NCBI GenBank assembly: GCA_009840115.1
Contig: VXOJ01000011.1
Span: 124,001 to 188,000, forward strand
Direction of reading: 5' to 3'
Length of the DNA: 64,000 nucleotides
Source of the DNA: Gemmatimonadales bacterium
GTDB lineage: Bacteria; Gemmatimonadota; Gemmatimonadetes; Palauibacterales; Palauibacteraceae
In this document: piece by piece, positions 51,638 to 60,746 of the stretch
How positions within the stretch are numbered: position 1 is the first letter of the stretch
Layout: every line of letters starts with the position of its first letter
Notes under the pieces: generated by a model
What the model saw: the letters and a program-made list of their open reading frames with translations, nothing else
What the model was told of the DNA's origin: nothing
The model's database searches: none
Made by a program: the position numbers and the translations under genes

Positions 51638-52650
51638 GCGGGCTGACGGTGGCCGCACCACCGAGCGAACGGCTCCGGCTCGATCACAACGAGCGCCTGT
51701 TCCCCGCGCCGGAACTCGTCCGTCTCCTCTCGCAGGTGCCGGCGAGTGCCCTGACGCGGTATCCGGAGGCCGCCGGCCTGGAGGCGTCCCTCGGCGAAGC
51801 CTGGGACCTGGAAGCCGACCGCGTCCTGGTCACGGCGGGAGCGGATGACGCGATCGACCGCGTGTGCCGCCGCTGGCTCGCCGGCGGGCGGGAGATGATC
51901 ACCGTGACTCCCACGTTCGAGATGATCCCGGCCTTCGCGGCGCTCGCGGGCGGACGGGTGCGGTCGATACCCACGCTTGACGACCCCGCGCCTCTCGGGC
52001 CCATCCTCGACCGGGTCGGGGAACGGACGGGGCTGGTCGCCGTAATCTCGCCGCACAACCCCACGGGAACGGTGGCCCCGGTCGAGCGAATCCTCGCCAT
52101 CGCCGACGGCCTGCCGGCGAACGCCGCGCTGCTCGTCGATCTGGCGTACGTCGAGTTCGCCGACCGCGACCCGACGCGGGAACTGCTGCAGCGCGACAAC
52201 GTCCTCGTCGTACGGACGCTGTCCAAGGCGTGGGGCCTCGCGGGGCTTCGCACGGGTTTCGTGCTGGGCCCGCGCGCGGCGATCGCGGACCTCCGCACCG
52301 GCGGCGCGCCCTTCCCTCTTGCGGGCCCCTCCATCTGGTTGGCGGAGCAGGCGCTGGGGTTGGGCGACCGGGTCACCGCGACGTACGTGGCCGCCGTGCG
52401 CCGCGAGCGCGGGCGGCTCGTCTCGGCGCTGCGCGCGTCAGGGGCCGAGCCCTTCGAATCGCAGGCGAACTTCGTGCTCGCCTCCACCGACCGCGCCGCC
52501 GCCCTGCACCGCGGCTTTCGGCAACGGGGCGTCGCCATCCGACGCTTTCCGAACTTCCCGGACCTGGTCCGGATCACGCTTCCGGGGGAAGAGGCGACGT
52601 TCCGCCACCTCCTCCGTGCGCTCGACTCGACGTTTGGACACATCTCGTGA
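51634..52650 (+). CDS. hisC: Histidinol-phosphate aminotransferase
   Basis: A 338-residue class I/II PLP aminotransferase. LRLDHNERLFPAPELV is the N-terminal substrate motif, ISPHNPTG binds cofactor, and the Schiff-base Lys lies in TLSKAWGLAGLRTGF. The ATG overlaps the hisG stop (ATGA). Within this operon the histidinol-phosphate role is clear. Confidence 0.94.
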   Translation: MSGLTVAAPPSERLRLDHNERLFPAPELVRLLSQVPASALTRYPEAAGLEASLGEAWDLEADRVLVTAGADDAIDRVCRRWLAGGREMITVTPTFEMIPAFAALAGGRVRSIPTLDDPAPLGPILDRVGERTGLVAVISPHNPTGTVAPVERILAIADGLPANAALLVDLAYVEFADRDPTRELLQRDNVLVVRTLSKAWGLAGLRTGFVLGPRAAIADLRTGGAPFPLAGPSIWLAEQALGLGDRVTATYVAAVRRERGRLVSALRASGAEPFESQANFVLASTDRAAALHRGFRQRGVAIRRFPNFPDLVRITLPGEEATFRHLLRALDSTFGHIS

Positions 52651-52661
52651 AGGGGATTCCC

Positions 52662-53312
52662 ATGAATGCGAACTCGAATGCGAACTCGGGAGAGAGTCTC
52701 CCGGCCAACGGGCGGGTGGGAGAGCGGTCCCGGCGGACGCTCGAGACCCGCATCGAAGCCCGGCTGGACCTGGACCGCCGGGGACGCAGCCGCGTCGATA
52801 CCGGGCTGCCGTTTCTCGATCACATGATCGGCGCCGCGGTCTTTCACGGCGGCATGACGCTGGATCTGCGGGCGCAGGGCGACCTCGACATCGACGACCA
52901 CCACACGGTGGAAGACTGCGGGCTCGTCTTCGGTTCGGTCATCCGCGAAGCGCTCGGGGACCGGCGGGGGATTCGGCGCTTCGGGTACGCCTACGCGCCT
53001 CTCGACGAGGCGCTCGCCCGGGCGGTCGTGGACCTTTCCGGGCGTCCCTTCGCCAGCGTGGACCTCGGCCTGCGGCGCGAGCTGCTGGGGACGGTCGCGA
53101 CCGAGAATCTCTCCCACTTCTTCGCCTCGCTCGCGACATCGGGAGGCCTGACGCTTCACCTGGATGTGATCCGCGGCGACAACGACCACCATCGCGCGGA
53201 GGCCGCCTTCAAGGCGTTCGGTCTCGCCCTCGCCGACGCGGTCGCGGAGCGCTCCGCGGCCGGAGTTCCGAGCACGAAGGGCGTGCTCGAATCGGCCGGG
53301 TTGCCTCAATGA
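52662..53312 (+). CDS. hisB: Imidazoleglycerol-phosphate dehydratase (monofunctional)
   Basis: The 216-residue enzyme carries the paired metal motifs FLDHMI, DIDDHHTVED and later NLSHFF and DNDHHRAEAAFKAF, which hold the Mn ions. Only the dehydratase domain is present, not the N-terminal phosphatase of enteric HisB. The first 25 residues (an Asn/Ser-rich stretch) are extra. It starts 11 bp after hisC behind AAGGGG. Confidence 0.95.
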   Translation: MNANSNANSGESLPANGRVGERSRRTLETRIEARLDLDRRGRSRVDTGLPFLDHMIGAAVFHGGMTLDLRAQGDLDIDDHHTVEDCGLVFGSVIREALGDRRGIRRFGYAYAPLDEALARAVVDLSGRPFASVDLGLRRELLGTVATENLSHFFASLATSGGLTLHLDVIRGDNDHHRAEAAFKAFGLALADAVAERSAAGVPSTKGVLESAGLPQ

Positions 53313-53992
53313 GCGCCGCGCGGATGGCAACGGGTCCGGAAGATGTCGGGATCGTTCCGACGGGCGTGGCGAATCTCGAGGCGGTGGCGGCCGCTTTCCG
53401 GCGCCTGGGAAGAACCCCGCGGCTGCTGGATTCCGCCACGGGAATATCGAGCGCCGATTACGTCGTCCTTCCGGGCGTGGGGTCGTTCGCCGGAGGCATG
53501 GCGGAGCTTCGCCGGCGTGGCTGGGCGGAGGCCGTCCGCGGACGCGTGGAGCAGGGACGGCCGACGCTCGCCATCTGTCTCGGACTTCAACTCCTGTGCG
53601 AGGAGAGCGAGGAAGCGCCGGGCACCGCCGGTCTCGGGTGCGTACCGGGCCGCGTGGTCCGGCTGGCGGAGAGCTGCCGCGTCCCGCAGTTGGGCTGGAA
53701 CCGCGTCGCGGCCCCGGCCGGGACCGTGTTCCTGCGATCATCCGTCGTCTACTTCGCCAACTCCTACGGGCTCGAAGCGGGTCCCGCGGGCTGGACCGCC
53801 GCGATGGGGCGGCACGGAAGCCGCTTCGTGGCGGGGCTGGAGCGCGGCGGAGTCCTCGCCTGCCAGTTCCACCCGGAGTTGTCGGGGAAGGTCGGCGCGG
53901 GCCTCCTGAAGCGATGGCTTGACGAATCGCCGGGCGCGGCGGCGGCGTTCGAACCGCGCGCGCAACGGCCCACGCTCGCGGCGGCATGCTGA
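53309..53992 (+). CDS. hisH: Imidazole glycerol phosphate synthase, glutaminase subunit
   Basis: A 227-residue class I glutamine amidotransferase. Nucleophile Cys in AICLGLQLLCE, oxyanion PGVGSF, and the His-Glu pair in CQFHPELSG. It feeds ammonia to HisF. Overlaps hisB by 4 bp (ATGA) and hisF by 7 bp. The C-terminal tail (about 25 residues after KRWLDE) is longer than usual. Confidence 0.94.
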   Translation: MSAARMATGPEDVGIVPTGVANLEAVAAAFRRLGRTPRLLDSATGISSADYVVLPGVGSFAGGMAELRRRGWAEAVRGRVEQGRPTLAICLGLQLLCEESEEAPGTAGLGCVPGRVVRLAESCRVPQLGWNRVAAPAGTVFLRSSVVYFANSYGLEAGPAGWTAAMGRHGSRFVAGLERGGVLACQFHPELSGKVGAGLLKRWLDESPGAAAAFEPRAQRPTLAAAC

Positions 53993-54753
53993 ACGTTCGG
54001 GTCATTCCGTGCCTGGACGTGAGGGACGGAAGGGTCGTCAAGGGCGTCCGTTTCGACAACCTCGCGGATCAGGGCGACCCCGCCCGGCTCGCGCGGCGCT
54101 ACGAGCGCGAAGGGGCGGACGAACTCGTGATCCTCGATGTCTCGGCTACGGCGGAGGGAAGAGTGGCCCGGTTCGAGACGGTGGGGCGCGTGCGGGACGA
54201 GATCTCGATTCCGCTCACGGTCGGCGGCGGCGTGCGGACGGCGGAAGACGCGGGCGCCCTGCTGGAGGCGGGGGCGGACCGGGTGGCGGTGAACACGGCG
54301 GCGGTCGAGCGGCCGGAACTCCTGTCGGAGATCGCGACCCGGTTCGGGGCCCAGTGCGCGGTTTTGGCCCTCGACGGCGGCGCGACGTCGGACGAGACGT
54401 GTGCGAGCGGCTTCGAGGTTCTGACACACTCGGGAAGCCGGCGCACGGGCGTCGATGCCGCGGAGTGGAGCCGCCAGGCGGCGGAGCTGGGCGCGGGCGA
54501 GATCCTCCTCACGAGCTTCGACCGCGACGGTACGCGGAGCGGCTACGATCTGGCCCTGATCGGCGTCATCCGGGAAGCCGTGCCGGTGCCGATCGTCGCT
54601 TCGGGCGGGGGAGCCCATGCGGGTCACATGTGCGCGGCGGTCGAGGCGGGAGCCGACGCGGTTCTGGCGGCGTCGATCTTCCATCAGGGCGACTGGTCGA
54701 TCGGCCGACTCAAGGACCGGCTGCAGCAGCTCGGGGTCGCGGTGCGCCGATGA
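53986..54753 (+). CDS. hisF: Imidazole glycerol phosphate synthase, cyclase subunit
   Basis: A 255-residue TIM barrel of standard length: IPCLDVRDGRVVKGVRF holds catalytic Asp near residue 11 and AVLALDGG the second near residue 128; phosphate loops are TVGGGVRTAEDA and ASGGGAHAGHM. It ends exactly at the fused hisAIED gene (ATGA). Confidence 0.95.
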   Translation: MLNVRVIPCLDVRDGRVVKGVRFDNLADQGDPARLARRYEREGADELVILDVSATAEGRVARFETVGRVRDEISIPLTVGGGVRTAEDAGALLEAGADRVAVNTAAVERPELLSEIATRFGAQCAVLALDGGATSDETCASGFEVLTHSGSRRTGVDAAEWSRQAAELGAGEILLTSFDRDGTRSGYDLALIGVIREAVPVPIVASGGGAHAGHMCAAVEAGADAVLAASIFHQGDWSIGRLKDRLQQLGVAVRR

Positions 54754-57395
54754 TCATCCCATCCATCGACCTCATGGGCGGCCGGGCCGTGCAGCTTCGT
54801 CAGGGCTCGACGCTTGAGATCGATGCCGGCGACCCGCAGCCTCTCGCCGAGAGGTTCGCCGTGGCGGGGGAAGTCGCGATCATCGACCTCGACGCGGCGC
54901 TCGGCCGCGGAGACAACGCCGCCCTGATCCGCGAACTGCTCCGGCTCGCGCCGTGTCGGGTGGGCGGCGGCATTCGGTCCCGCGAGGCGGCGCTCGACTG
55001 GCTCGACGCGGGTGCGCGGCGCGTGATCCTGGGCACGGCCGCGACGCCCGAGGTGCTGGGCGGACTTCCCGCGGAACGCGTGATCGCGGCGCTCGACGCG
55101 CGCGACGGCGAGGTCGTCGTGGAAGGCTGGCGGCGCGGGACGGGCCGCGACGTGCTCGGGCGCATGGAGGAGCTCGACGGCCTCGCGGACGGCTATCTGG
55201 TCACCTTCGTGGAGGTCGAAGGCACCCTGGAGGGGATCCCGCTGGATCGCGTATCCGCCCTCGTCGCGGCCGCCGGATCCGCGCGCGTGACGGTGGCGGG
55301 CGGCGTCCGCGAGGTCGCGGAGATCGCGGCGCTGGACCGAATGGGCGCGGACGCGCAGGTGGGGATGGCGATCTACAGCGGGCGCATGGATCTGGCCGAC
55401 GCCATCTCGGCTCCGCTGAAGTCCGACCGGGCCGACGGGTTGTGGGCGACGCTGGTCGAGGACACGGCCGGGCGCGCGCTCGGGCTCGCCTGGTCGAGCG
55501 CGGAGAGCCTGCGCACCGCCGTCAGGGAACGGCGGGGCGTCTACCAGAGCCGCTCACGGGGACTCTGGAGGAAGGGCGAGACATCCGGCGCCACGCAGGA
55601 ACTCGTCCGCGTGGCGCCGGACTGTGACCGCGACACGCTGCGCTTCACGGTGCGACAGCACGGGACCGGCTTCTGTCACACGGGCGCCCCGACGTGTTTC
55701 GACGCGGCGCCGTCCCGGGGGTCGGCCGCGCTGCCGCCTCTGTCGGGCATGAGTCTGTCCGACCTCGAGACCCGCCTCCGCGAGCGGCTCGCCGAACCGG
55801 AGCCGGGCTCGCTGACCGCGCGACTCGCCGGGGATCCCGAGTTGATGCGGGGGAAGCTCGTCGAGGAAGCGCGCGAACTGGCGGAAGCCGGATCGAAGGC
55901 GGACGCGGTGGCGGAGTTCGCGGACCTGTACTACTTCGCCCTCACGCGGCTTGTGAAGGCCGGCGGTTCCCTCGACGACGTGCGTGTCGAACTCCAGCGG
56001 CGCGCCCTCAAGGTGCGCCGTCGGGTCCCCAGGCCGCCGGAAGGGCCGACCGGGCGGAGGGACCGGGCGCCCGCGGCGGCTGCGGCGGGCGCGATCCTGC
56101 CGCCGATCGGCCTCGAGGAGGCCGTGCGGGCGGTGCGCTCGCCGGCGCTCGATCCGGCGGCGCTCGAGGTCGCGCGGACGATCCTGGACGATGTCGAGCG
56201 GCGCGGAGAGCCGGCGCTTCGCGAGCATGCCGAGCGGCTCGGCGACCTCGAGCCGGGCGACGACCTGCTCCTCGACCGGGCGGCGCTCAAGCGCGCGACG
56301 GAGGCACTGCACGCCGACGACCGCGAGTTGCTGCGCCGCGTGGCCGACCGGATCCGGACGTTCGCGGAGGCCCAGCGGGCATCCGCGACCGACCTCGACA
56401 CGCCGGTCGCGGGCGGCCGCGGCGGCCATCGGCTCGTGCCCGTCGGAGCGGCCGGCTGCTACGCGCCCGGGGGGCGCTTCCCCCTCCCGTCCTCGGTGCT
56501 CATGACCGCCATCCCCGCGAGGGTGGCGGGCGCGGGCGGCGTCTGGGCGGCATCGCCGCGCCCGACCGCGGCGGTCCGGGCCGCGGCGTTCATCGCCGGC
56601 GCGGACGGCCTGCTGGCCATCGGCGGCGCGCAGGCGATCGGCGCGCTCGCCTTCGGCGTCGGAGGCGTCGACCGCTGCGAGAAGATCGTGGGGCCGGGCA
56701 ACCGGTTCGTCACGGCGGCCAAGCGCCTCCTCTACGGCCGGGTCGGCCTCGACACCATCGCCGGCCCGTCCGAGCTGCTCGTCGTCGCCTCGCCGGATGC
56801 CGCGCCCGCCCGCGTCGCGGCCGACCTGCTCGCCCAGGCCGAGCACGACCCCGACGCCGTGCCGCTTCTGTGCGCCTTCGACGAAGCGACCGTCGAGGCC
56901 GTCCGCGAAGAGGCCGAGCGGCAGCTGGCCGCGCTGCCGACCGCGCCGATCGCGCGTCAGGCCCTGGCGGCCGGCGGCGCCCTCCTCGCGGCCAGCCCCG
57001 ACGAGGCCGCCGCCATCTGCGACGCGGTCGCCCCGGAGCACCTGCACCTGCACGGCGACCTCGCCGAGTCGCTTGCCCGCCGCGTCGACCGCTTCGGATC
57101 GCTCTTCCTGGGGGCGGCCACGCCCGAGGCGGCCGGTGACTACGGAGCCGGACCGAACCACACGCTTCCCACATCGGGCGCGGCGGCGTTCGACTCCGGG
57201 CTCTCCGTGTTCTCGTTCCTGCGGCGACCGACGTGGCTGGCGCTTTCGGCGGAAGATGACGCCTACGAGGACCTGCTGCGCGACACCGCCGCGCTCGCCC
57301 GACTGGAGGGACTGGAAGCGCACGCGCTTTCGGCCGAACGCCGGCTCACGGCAGCGGCCCGGGAGGATCGCGGTCGGAAGGTCCGCGCCTCGTGA
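54750..57395 (+). CDS. Tetrafunctional HisA-HisI-HisE-HisD fusion protein
   Basis: One 881-residue frame covers four enzymes. Residues 1-222 are the HisA isomerase barrel ([33 protein letters not shown]; Asp7 and Asp116 present). 223-318 are the HisI cyclohydrolase ([33 protein letters not shown]). 333-425 are the HisE pyrophosphatase ([21 protein letters not shown]). 450-881 are HisD dehydrogenase ([44 protein letters not shown] with the Zn ligands Gln, His, Asp, His). No stop, frame change or internal ribosome site is visible at the joints, and no separate hisA, I, E or D is in the operon. Domain order I-E-D and motifs such as [20 protein letters not shown] recall fungal HIS4. Confidence 0.92.
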   Translation: MIIPSIDLMGGRAVQLRQGSTLEIDAGDPQPLAERFAVAGEVAIIDLDAALGRGDNAALIRELLRLAPCRVGGGIRSREAALDWLDAGARRVILGTAATPEVLGGLPAERVIAALDARDGEVVVEGWRRGTGRDVLGRMEELDGLADGYLVTFVEVEGTLEGIPLDRVSALVAAAGSARVTVAGGVREVAEIAALDRMGADAQVGMAIYSGRMDLADAISAPLKSDRADGLWATLVEDTAGRALGLAWSSAESLRTAVRERRGVYQSRSRGLWRKGETSGATQELVRVAPDCDRDTLRFTVRQHGTGFCHTGAPTCFDAAPSRGSAALPPLSGMSLSDLETRLRERLAEPEPGSLTARLAGDPELMRGKLVEEARELAEAGSKADAVAEFADLYYFALTRLVKAGGSLDDVRVELQRRALKVRRRVPRPPEGPTGRRDRAPAAAAAGAILPPIGLEEAVRAVRSPALDPAALEVARTILDDVERRGEPALREHAERLGDLEPGDDLLLDRAALKRATEALHADDRELLRRVADRIRTFAEAQRASATDLDTPVAGGRGGHRLVPVGAAGCYAPGGRFPLPSSVLMTAIPARVAGAGGVWAASPRPTAAVRAAAFIAGADGLLAIGGAQAIGALAFGVGGVDRCEKIVGPGNRFVTAAKRLLYGRVGLDTIAGPSELLVVASPDAAPARVAADLLAQAEHDPDAVPLLCAFDEATVEAVREEAERQLAALPTAPIARQALAAGGALLAASPDEAAAICDAVAPEHLHLHGDLAESLARRVDRFGSLFLGAATPEAAGDYGAGPNHTLPTSGAAAFDSGLSVFSFLRRPTWLALSAEDDAYEDLLRDTAALARLEGLEAHALSAERRLTAAAREDRGRKVRAS

Positions 57396-57795
57396 GGTGG
57401 TCGAGGGCGCGGTCCACGGCGTCCTTCGTCGAGGCCGTGATCCCGCCCCTTTCGTACTCCTGCACCGCCAGCCGCTCCAGGCGGTCGACGAGCGCATCGA
57501 CCCCGGGCCGCGGGGACGACGTCAGGGCGCGGACGTGGTCGGTGGCGCCGAACAGGTTGATCCAGTACTCCGTCCGGCGCCCCCACTCCAGCAGCGCGTA
57601 GAACTGTCGGCCCGCCCGGGGCCCGATTCCGAGCACGTCGAGGAGGGCGACGAAGAGCGAGATCGGCAGCAGCAACGCATCCCTCAGCCCATCGAGGAGC
57701 AGTTTCAGCTGGAAGACGGCCACGTCGCGCATGAGCGTCCATCGGGAGGGAACGATTTCGGGATGCAGGGTTGCTCTGGCGGGAAACTCGTCCAT
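57346..57795 (-). CDS. Small conserved hypothetical protein
   Basis: A 149-residue protein with an amphipathic/hydrophobic centre (VAVFQLKLLLDGLRDALLLPISLFVALLDVLG) and RTEYWINLFGATDHV, which is reminiscent of short proteobacterial and gemmatimonadal proteins of unknown role. It could associate with the membrane. Its 3' end overlaps the his fusion gene by 50 bp on the opposite strand. Confidence 0.6.
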   Translation of the reverse strand: MDEFPARATLHPEIVPSRWTLMRDVAVFQLKLLLDGLRDALLLPISLFVALLDVLGIGPRAGRQFYALLEWGRRTEYWINLFGATDHVRALTSSPRPGVDALVDRLERLAVQEYERGGITASTKDAVDRALDHLTRRGPSDRDPPGPLP

Positions 57796-57908
57796 CCTGT
57801 GTCTCGATTCCTTGATCCGCGAAATAAACTCCGCGGCTTCGGGTAACCCTCGCGAGGCGAACAGTCACCACAGGTTCACGCAGGTGCCCGCGACCATGGG
57901 AGCCATCA

Positions 57909-58511
57909 TTGAACAGCTCGGAGGCAACCGACCGGATGCTCGTTCTTCGCGCGCAGCGCGGCGAGCGTGCGGCCTTCGGCGAACTCGTCACACGATACAT
58001 GCAACGTGCCTACTTTACCGCGCTCGGCCTCGTCGGGAACCACGACGATGCCCTGGACCTCTCTCAGGAAGCCTTCGCCAGGGCGTTCCGCGCGCGCGCC
58101 AGGATCGACCCCGAACGTCCCTTCTTCCCCTGGCTGTACCAGATCATCCGACGCCTCTGTTTCAACCATACGCGAGACCAGCGGCTGCACCGCCTGAAAC
58201 TCGAGAAGGCGGGCAGCTGGCTTACGGACACGACGATGGGGCGGCGCCCGCTCAGCCCCGATCAGGCGGTGATGCGTTCGGAACTGCGCGAACAGGTCGG
58301 CGCGGCCATCGAACGCCTGCCCGAGCGGGAACGGGAGACGCTCGTCCTGCGCGAGTTTGAGGAACTTCGTTACCGCGAGATCGCCGAGTTGCTGGGAATC
58401 CCCATCGGCACGGTGATGTCGCGCCTCTATCGGGCGCGGCGGTCTCTCGCGCGTGAGATGGAGGCGACGGGAACGCGCCCCGGCCGGGGGGGAGGTGCGG
58501 GCGATGAGTGA
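57909..58511 (+). CDS. ECF-type RNA polymerase sigma factor
   Basis: A 200-residue sigma-70 family protein with region 2 (FGELVTRYMQRAYFTALGLV, DDALDLSQEAFARAF) and region 4 (LPERERETLVLREFEELRYREIAELLGIPIGTVMSRLYRARR), without region 3: an ECF sigma factor of the RpoE group. The start appears to be TTG at 57909 after GGGAG; an ATG at 57936 would cut into helix 1. It overlaps the putative anti-sigma gene by 8 bp. Confidence 0.92.
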   Translation: MNSSEATDRMLVLRAQRGERAAFGELVTRYMQRAYFTALGLVGNHDDALDLSQEAFARAFRARARIDPERPFFPWLYQIIRRLCFNHTRDQRLHRLKLEKAGSWLTDTTMGRRPLSPDQAVMRSELREQVGAAIERLPERERETLVLREFEELRYREIAELLGIPIGTVMSRLYRARRSLAREMEATGTRPGRGGGAGDE

Positions 58512-58974
58512 GAGAAACGTGCATCCGCCCGGGGACGAGCGGGTGCGCCATCTGATGATGGCCGAACTGGACCGGGAGATTTCGGGAAAGGGACGGCGCG
58601 AACTCGAGTCCGCGCTCGAAGAGAACCCGGGTCTTCGCGACGAACTGGCGTCATACCAGCGCCTGAAGGAGGTCACCGACACCATGGCTCCGCTGAAGCC
58701 GCCGGAGGAAACCTGGGACAGTTACTGGGAACACGTCTATCGCCGGCTCGAACGCGGCATCGGCTGGGTCCTGGTCTCGCTGGGAACGATCATCGTGGGG
58801 ACGTGGGCGCTGTGGGCCGCCGTGAGTGAACTGATTCGGGACACGACGATGCCCGCGTACATTCGCTGGAGCATGCTCGCGCTGATCGCCGGCTTCGTGA
58901 TCCTGTTCGTCTCCGTCGTTCGCGAGCGCCTGTTCATGCAGAAGAAAGACCCCTACAAGGACGTGGTCCGATGA
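58504..58974 (+). CDS. Membrane-bound anti-sigma factor candidate
   Basis: The 156-residue protein has a cytoplasmic N-terminus with a short zinc-finger-less anti-sigma-like helix bundle (HLMMAELDREISGKGRRELESALEENPGLRDELASYQRL) and two transmembrane helices (GWVLVSLGTIIVGTWALWAAV, LALIAGFVILFVSVV). Translational coupling to the sigma gene is the main evidence. No HxxxCxxC motif was found. Confidence 0.7.
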   Translation: MSERNVHPPGDERVRHLMMAELDREISGKGRRELESALEENPGLRDELASYQRLKEVTDTMAPLKPPEETWDSYWEHVYRRLERGIGWVLVSLGTIIVGTWALWAAVSELIRDTTMPAYIRWSMLALIAGFVILFVSVVRERLFMQKKDPYKDVVR

Positions 58975-59291
58975 TCCTCACCTCCCGAAACGACCTCGCC
59001 GGACACCGGATCGTCGAGGAATTCGGCCTCGTCCGCGGCAGCACGATCCGGGCGCGCCACCTGGGCCGCGACATTCTCGCCGGCCTTAAGACGATCGTGG
59101 GCGGCGAGATTCAGGAGTACACGAAGATGATGGCCGAGGCGCGGGAACAGGCGGTCGACCGGATGGAGGCGGAGGCGGAGGCGGCCGGCGCGAACGCGAT
59201 CCTCTGTATCCGCTTTTCCACCTCCTATGTCCTGGGAGGGACCGCCGAGATCGTCGTCTACGGCTCCGCCGTTCGGGTCGAGGAGGTCTGA
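58971..59291 (+). CDS. YbjQ/UPF0145 family protein
   Basis: A 106-residue protein with GGEIQEYTKMMAEAREQAVDRM and GANAILCIRFSTS, the pattern of the YbjQ (DUF74) pentamer family, sometimes labelled heavy-metal-binding. It starts inside the end of the anti-sigma gene (ATGA), so it belongs to the same operon. Function unknown. Confidence 0.88.
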   Translation: MILTSRNDLAGHRIVEEFGLVRGSTIRARHLGRDILAGLKTIVGGEIQEYTKMMAEAREQAVDRMEAEAEAAGANAILCIRFSTSYVLGGTAEIVVYGSAVRVEEV

Positions 59292-59293
59292 CC

Positions 59294-60715
59294 ATGGTCC
59301 TGCGAATGCTCGTCGCGGCCGGGTGCGTGCTCGCCTCTCCGGCCCTGGCGCAGGAGCCGGATCCGGATCCCGCCGGAAGAAGCGGAGGCGTCGAGGGCAG
59401 GTGGGCGGGATCGGTCGTTCTCCCCACGGGCGAGCTGCCCTTCTCGGTCAGCTTCGAGCGCGCCGATGGAGTGCTCTCCGCCACGATGGACATCCCCGTG
59501 CAGGGCGCGCTGGGTCTTCCTCTCACGGCCGTGTCCTACGAGGACGGCCGCGTGCATTTCGAACTCGAGGCTTCGATCGGTCTCGCCGTGTGGGACGGCG
59601 CCCTCACGGATGACGCGATCGAGGGCGAATTCACCCAGGGCGTCATGACCGGCACGTTCTCCGTGTCGCGGGAGGACCCTCCGGAAGCGGAGGCGGAAGA
59701 GCCGGTGCCCTACCGGGAGGAAGAGATCTCGTTCGAGAACGGCGACGTACACCTCGAGGGCACGCTGACGCTGCCGGAGGGGGCGGGACCGTTTCCGGGC
59801 GTCGTGCTGATCACGGGGTCGGGGCCCCAGGACCGGGATGAGGTCGTGGCCGGGTTCGCCGTCTTCCGCCTCCTCGCCGACCACCTCACCCGGCAGGGCA
59901 TCGCGGTCCTCCGCTACGACGACCGCGGCGTCGGCGGCTCGACGGGCAGCGTCTCCGGCTCCACCTCGTCCGACTTCGCGGGTGACGCGCTGGCGGGGCT
60001 CGCGCGACTCTCGGAACATCCGGACGTCGATCCCGCGCGCGTCGGCCTCGTGGGGCACAGCGAGGGAGCCATCGTGGCGCCGCTCGCCGCCTCGCGTTCG
60101 GAGGCCGTCCGTTTCGCCGTGCTGCTGGCCGGTTCGACCGTGCCCGGCACCGAGATCCTGTACGAGCAGTCCGCGGCCATTCAGCGCGCGAGCGGCGTGC
60201 CCGACGACCGCATCGAGTGGAACACCGACTTCCAGCGCCGTCTGTTCCGGGCTTTGGAGGCGGGGGAAGACCTCGAGGCGTATCGCGAGGAGCTTGGGGC
60301 CGCCATCCGCGAGGGCATCGAGACCCTGCCCGAGGCGCAACGCGCCGCGATCTCCGATGTGGAAACCTACGTGCAGACCCAGATCGACGCGCAGATCGAC
60401 CGCGTCGAAACCCCCTGGTTCCGGTATTTCCTCACGTACGATCCGACCGAAGGTCTCCGGGGCACGCGGGTGCCGGTGCTCGCGCTCTTCGGCGGGCTCG
60501 ACCTGCAGGTGCTCGTCGACCAGAACCGGCCGCCGCTGGAAGAGGCGCTGGCCGGGAACCCGGACGTGACGGTCGAGGTGCTCCCGCGCGCGAATCACCT
60601 CTTTCAGGCCGCGACGACGGGATCCCCGGCCGAGTACGCGCTGCTCGAGAAGCGCTTCGTCGACGGCTTCCTTGAAACGATCGCCGACTGGATCCTCGCC
60701 CGCTTCGGCAGCTAG
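59294..60715 (+). CDS. Secreted alpha/beta hydrolase with N-terminal beta domain
   Basis: The 473-residue protein has a Sec signal (cleaved after PALAQ), an N-terminal beta-rich domain (residues 30-140), and an alpha/beta hydrolase domain: GVVLITGSGPQDRDE (oxyanion), YDDRGVGGST, nucleophile VGHSEGA, Asp in FGGLDLQV and His in RANHLF. The family is the S9/DLH-like esterases found in many environmental bacteria. It starts 2 bp after the YbjQ gene, so it may be controlled by the ECF sigma factor. Confidence 0.85.
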   Translation: MVLRMLVAAGCVLASPALAQEPDPDPAGRSGGVEGRWAGSVVLPTGELPFSVSFERADGVLSATMDIPVQGALGLPLTAVSYEDGRVHFELEASIGLAVWDGALTDDAIEGEFTQGVMTGTFSVSREDPPEAEAEEPVPYREEEISFENGDVHLEGTLTLPEGAGPFPGVVLITGSGPQDRDEVVAGFAVFRLLADHLTRQGIAVLRYDDRGVGGSTGSVSGSTSSDFAGDALAGLARLSEHPDVDPARVGLVGHSEGAIVAPLAASRSEAVRFAVLLAGSTVPGTEILYEQSAAIQRASGVPDDRIEWNTDFQRRLFRALEAGEDLEAYREELGAAIREGIETLPEAQRAAISDVETYVQTQIDAQIDRVETPWFRYFLTYDPTEGLRGTRVPVLALFGGLDLQVLVDQNRPPLEEALAGNPDVTVEVLPRANHLFQAATTGSPAEYALLEKRFVDGFLETIADWILARFGS

Positions 60716-60746
60716 CCCGCTCCGGAACAGCTTCCTTCGCGGCCGG

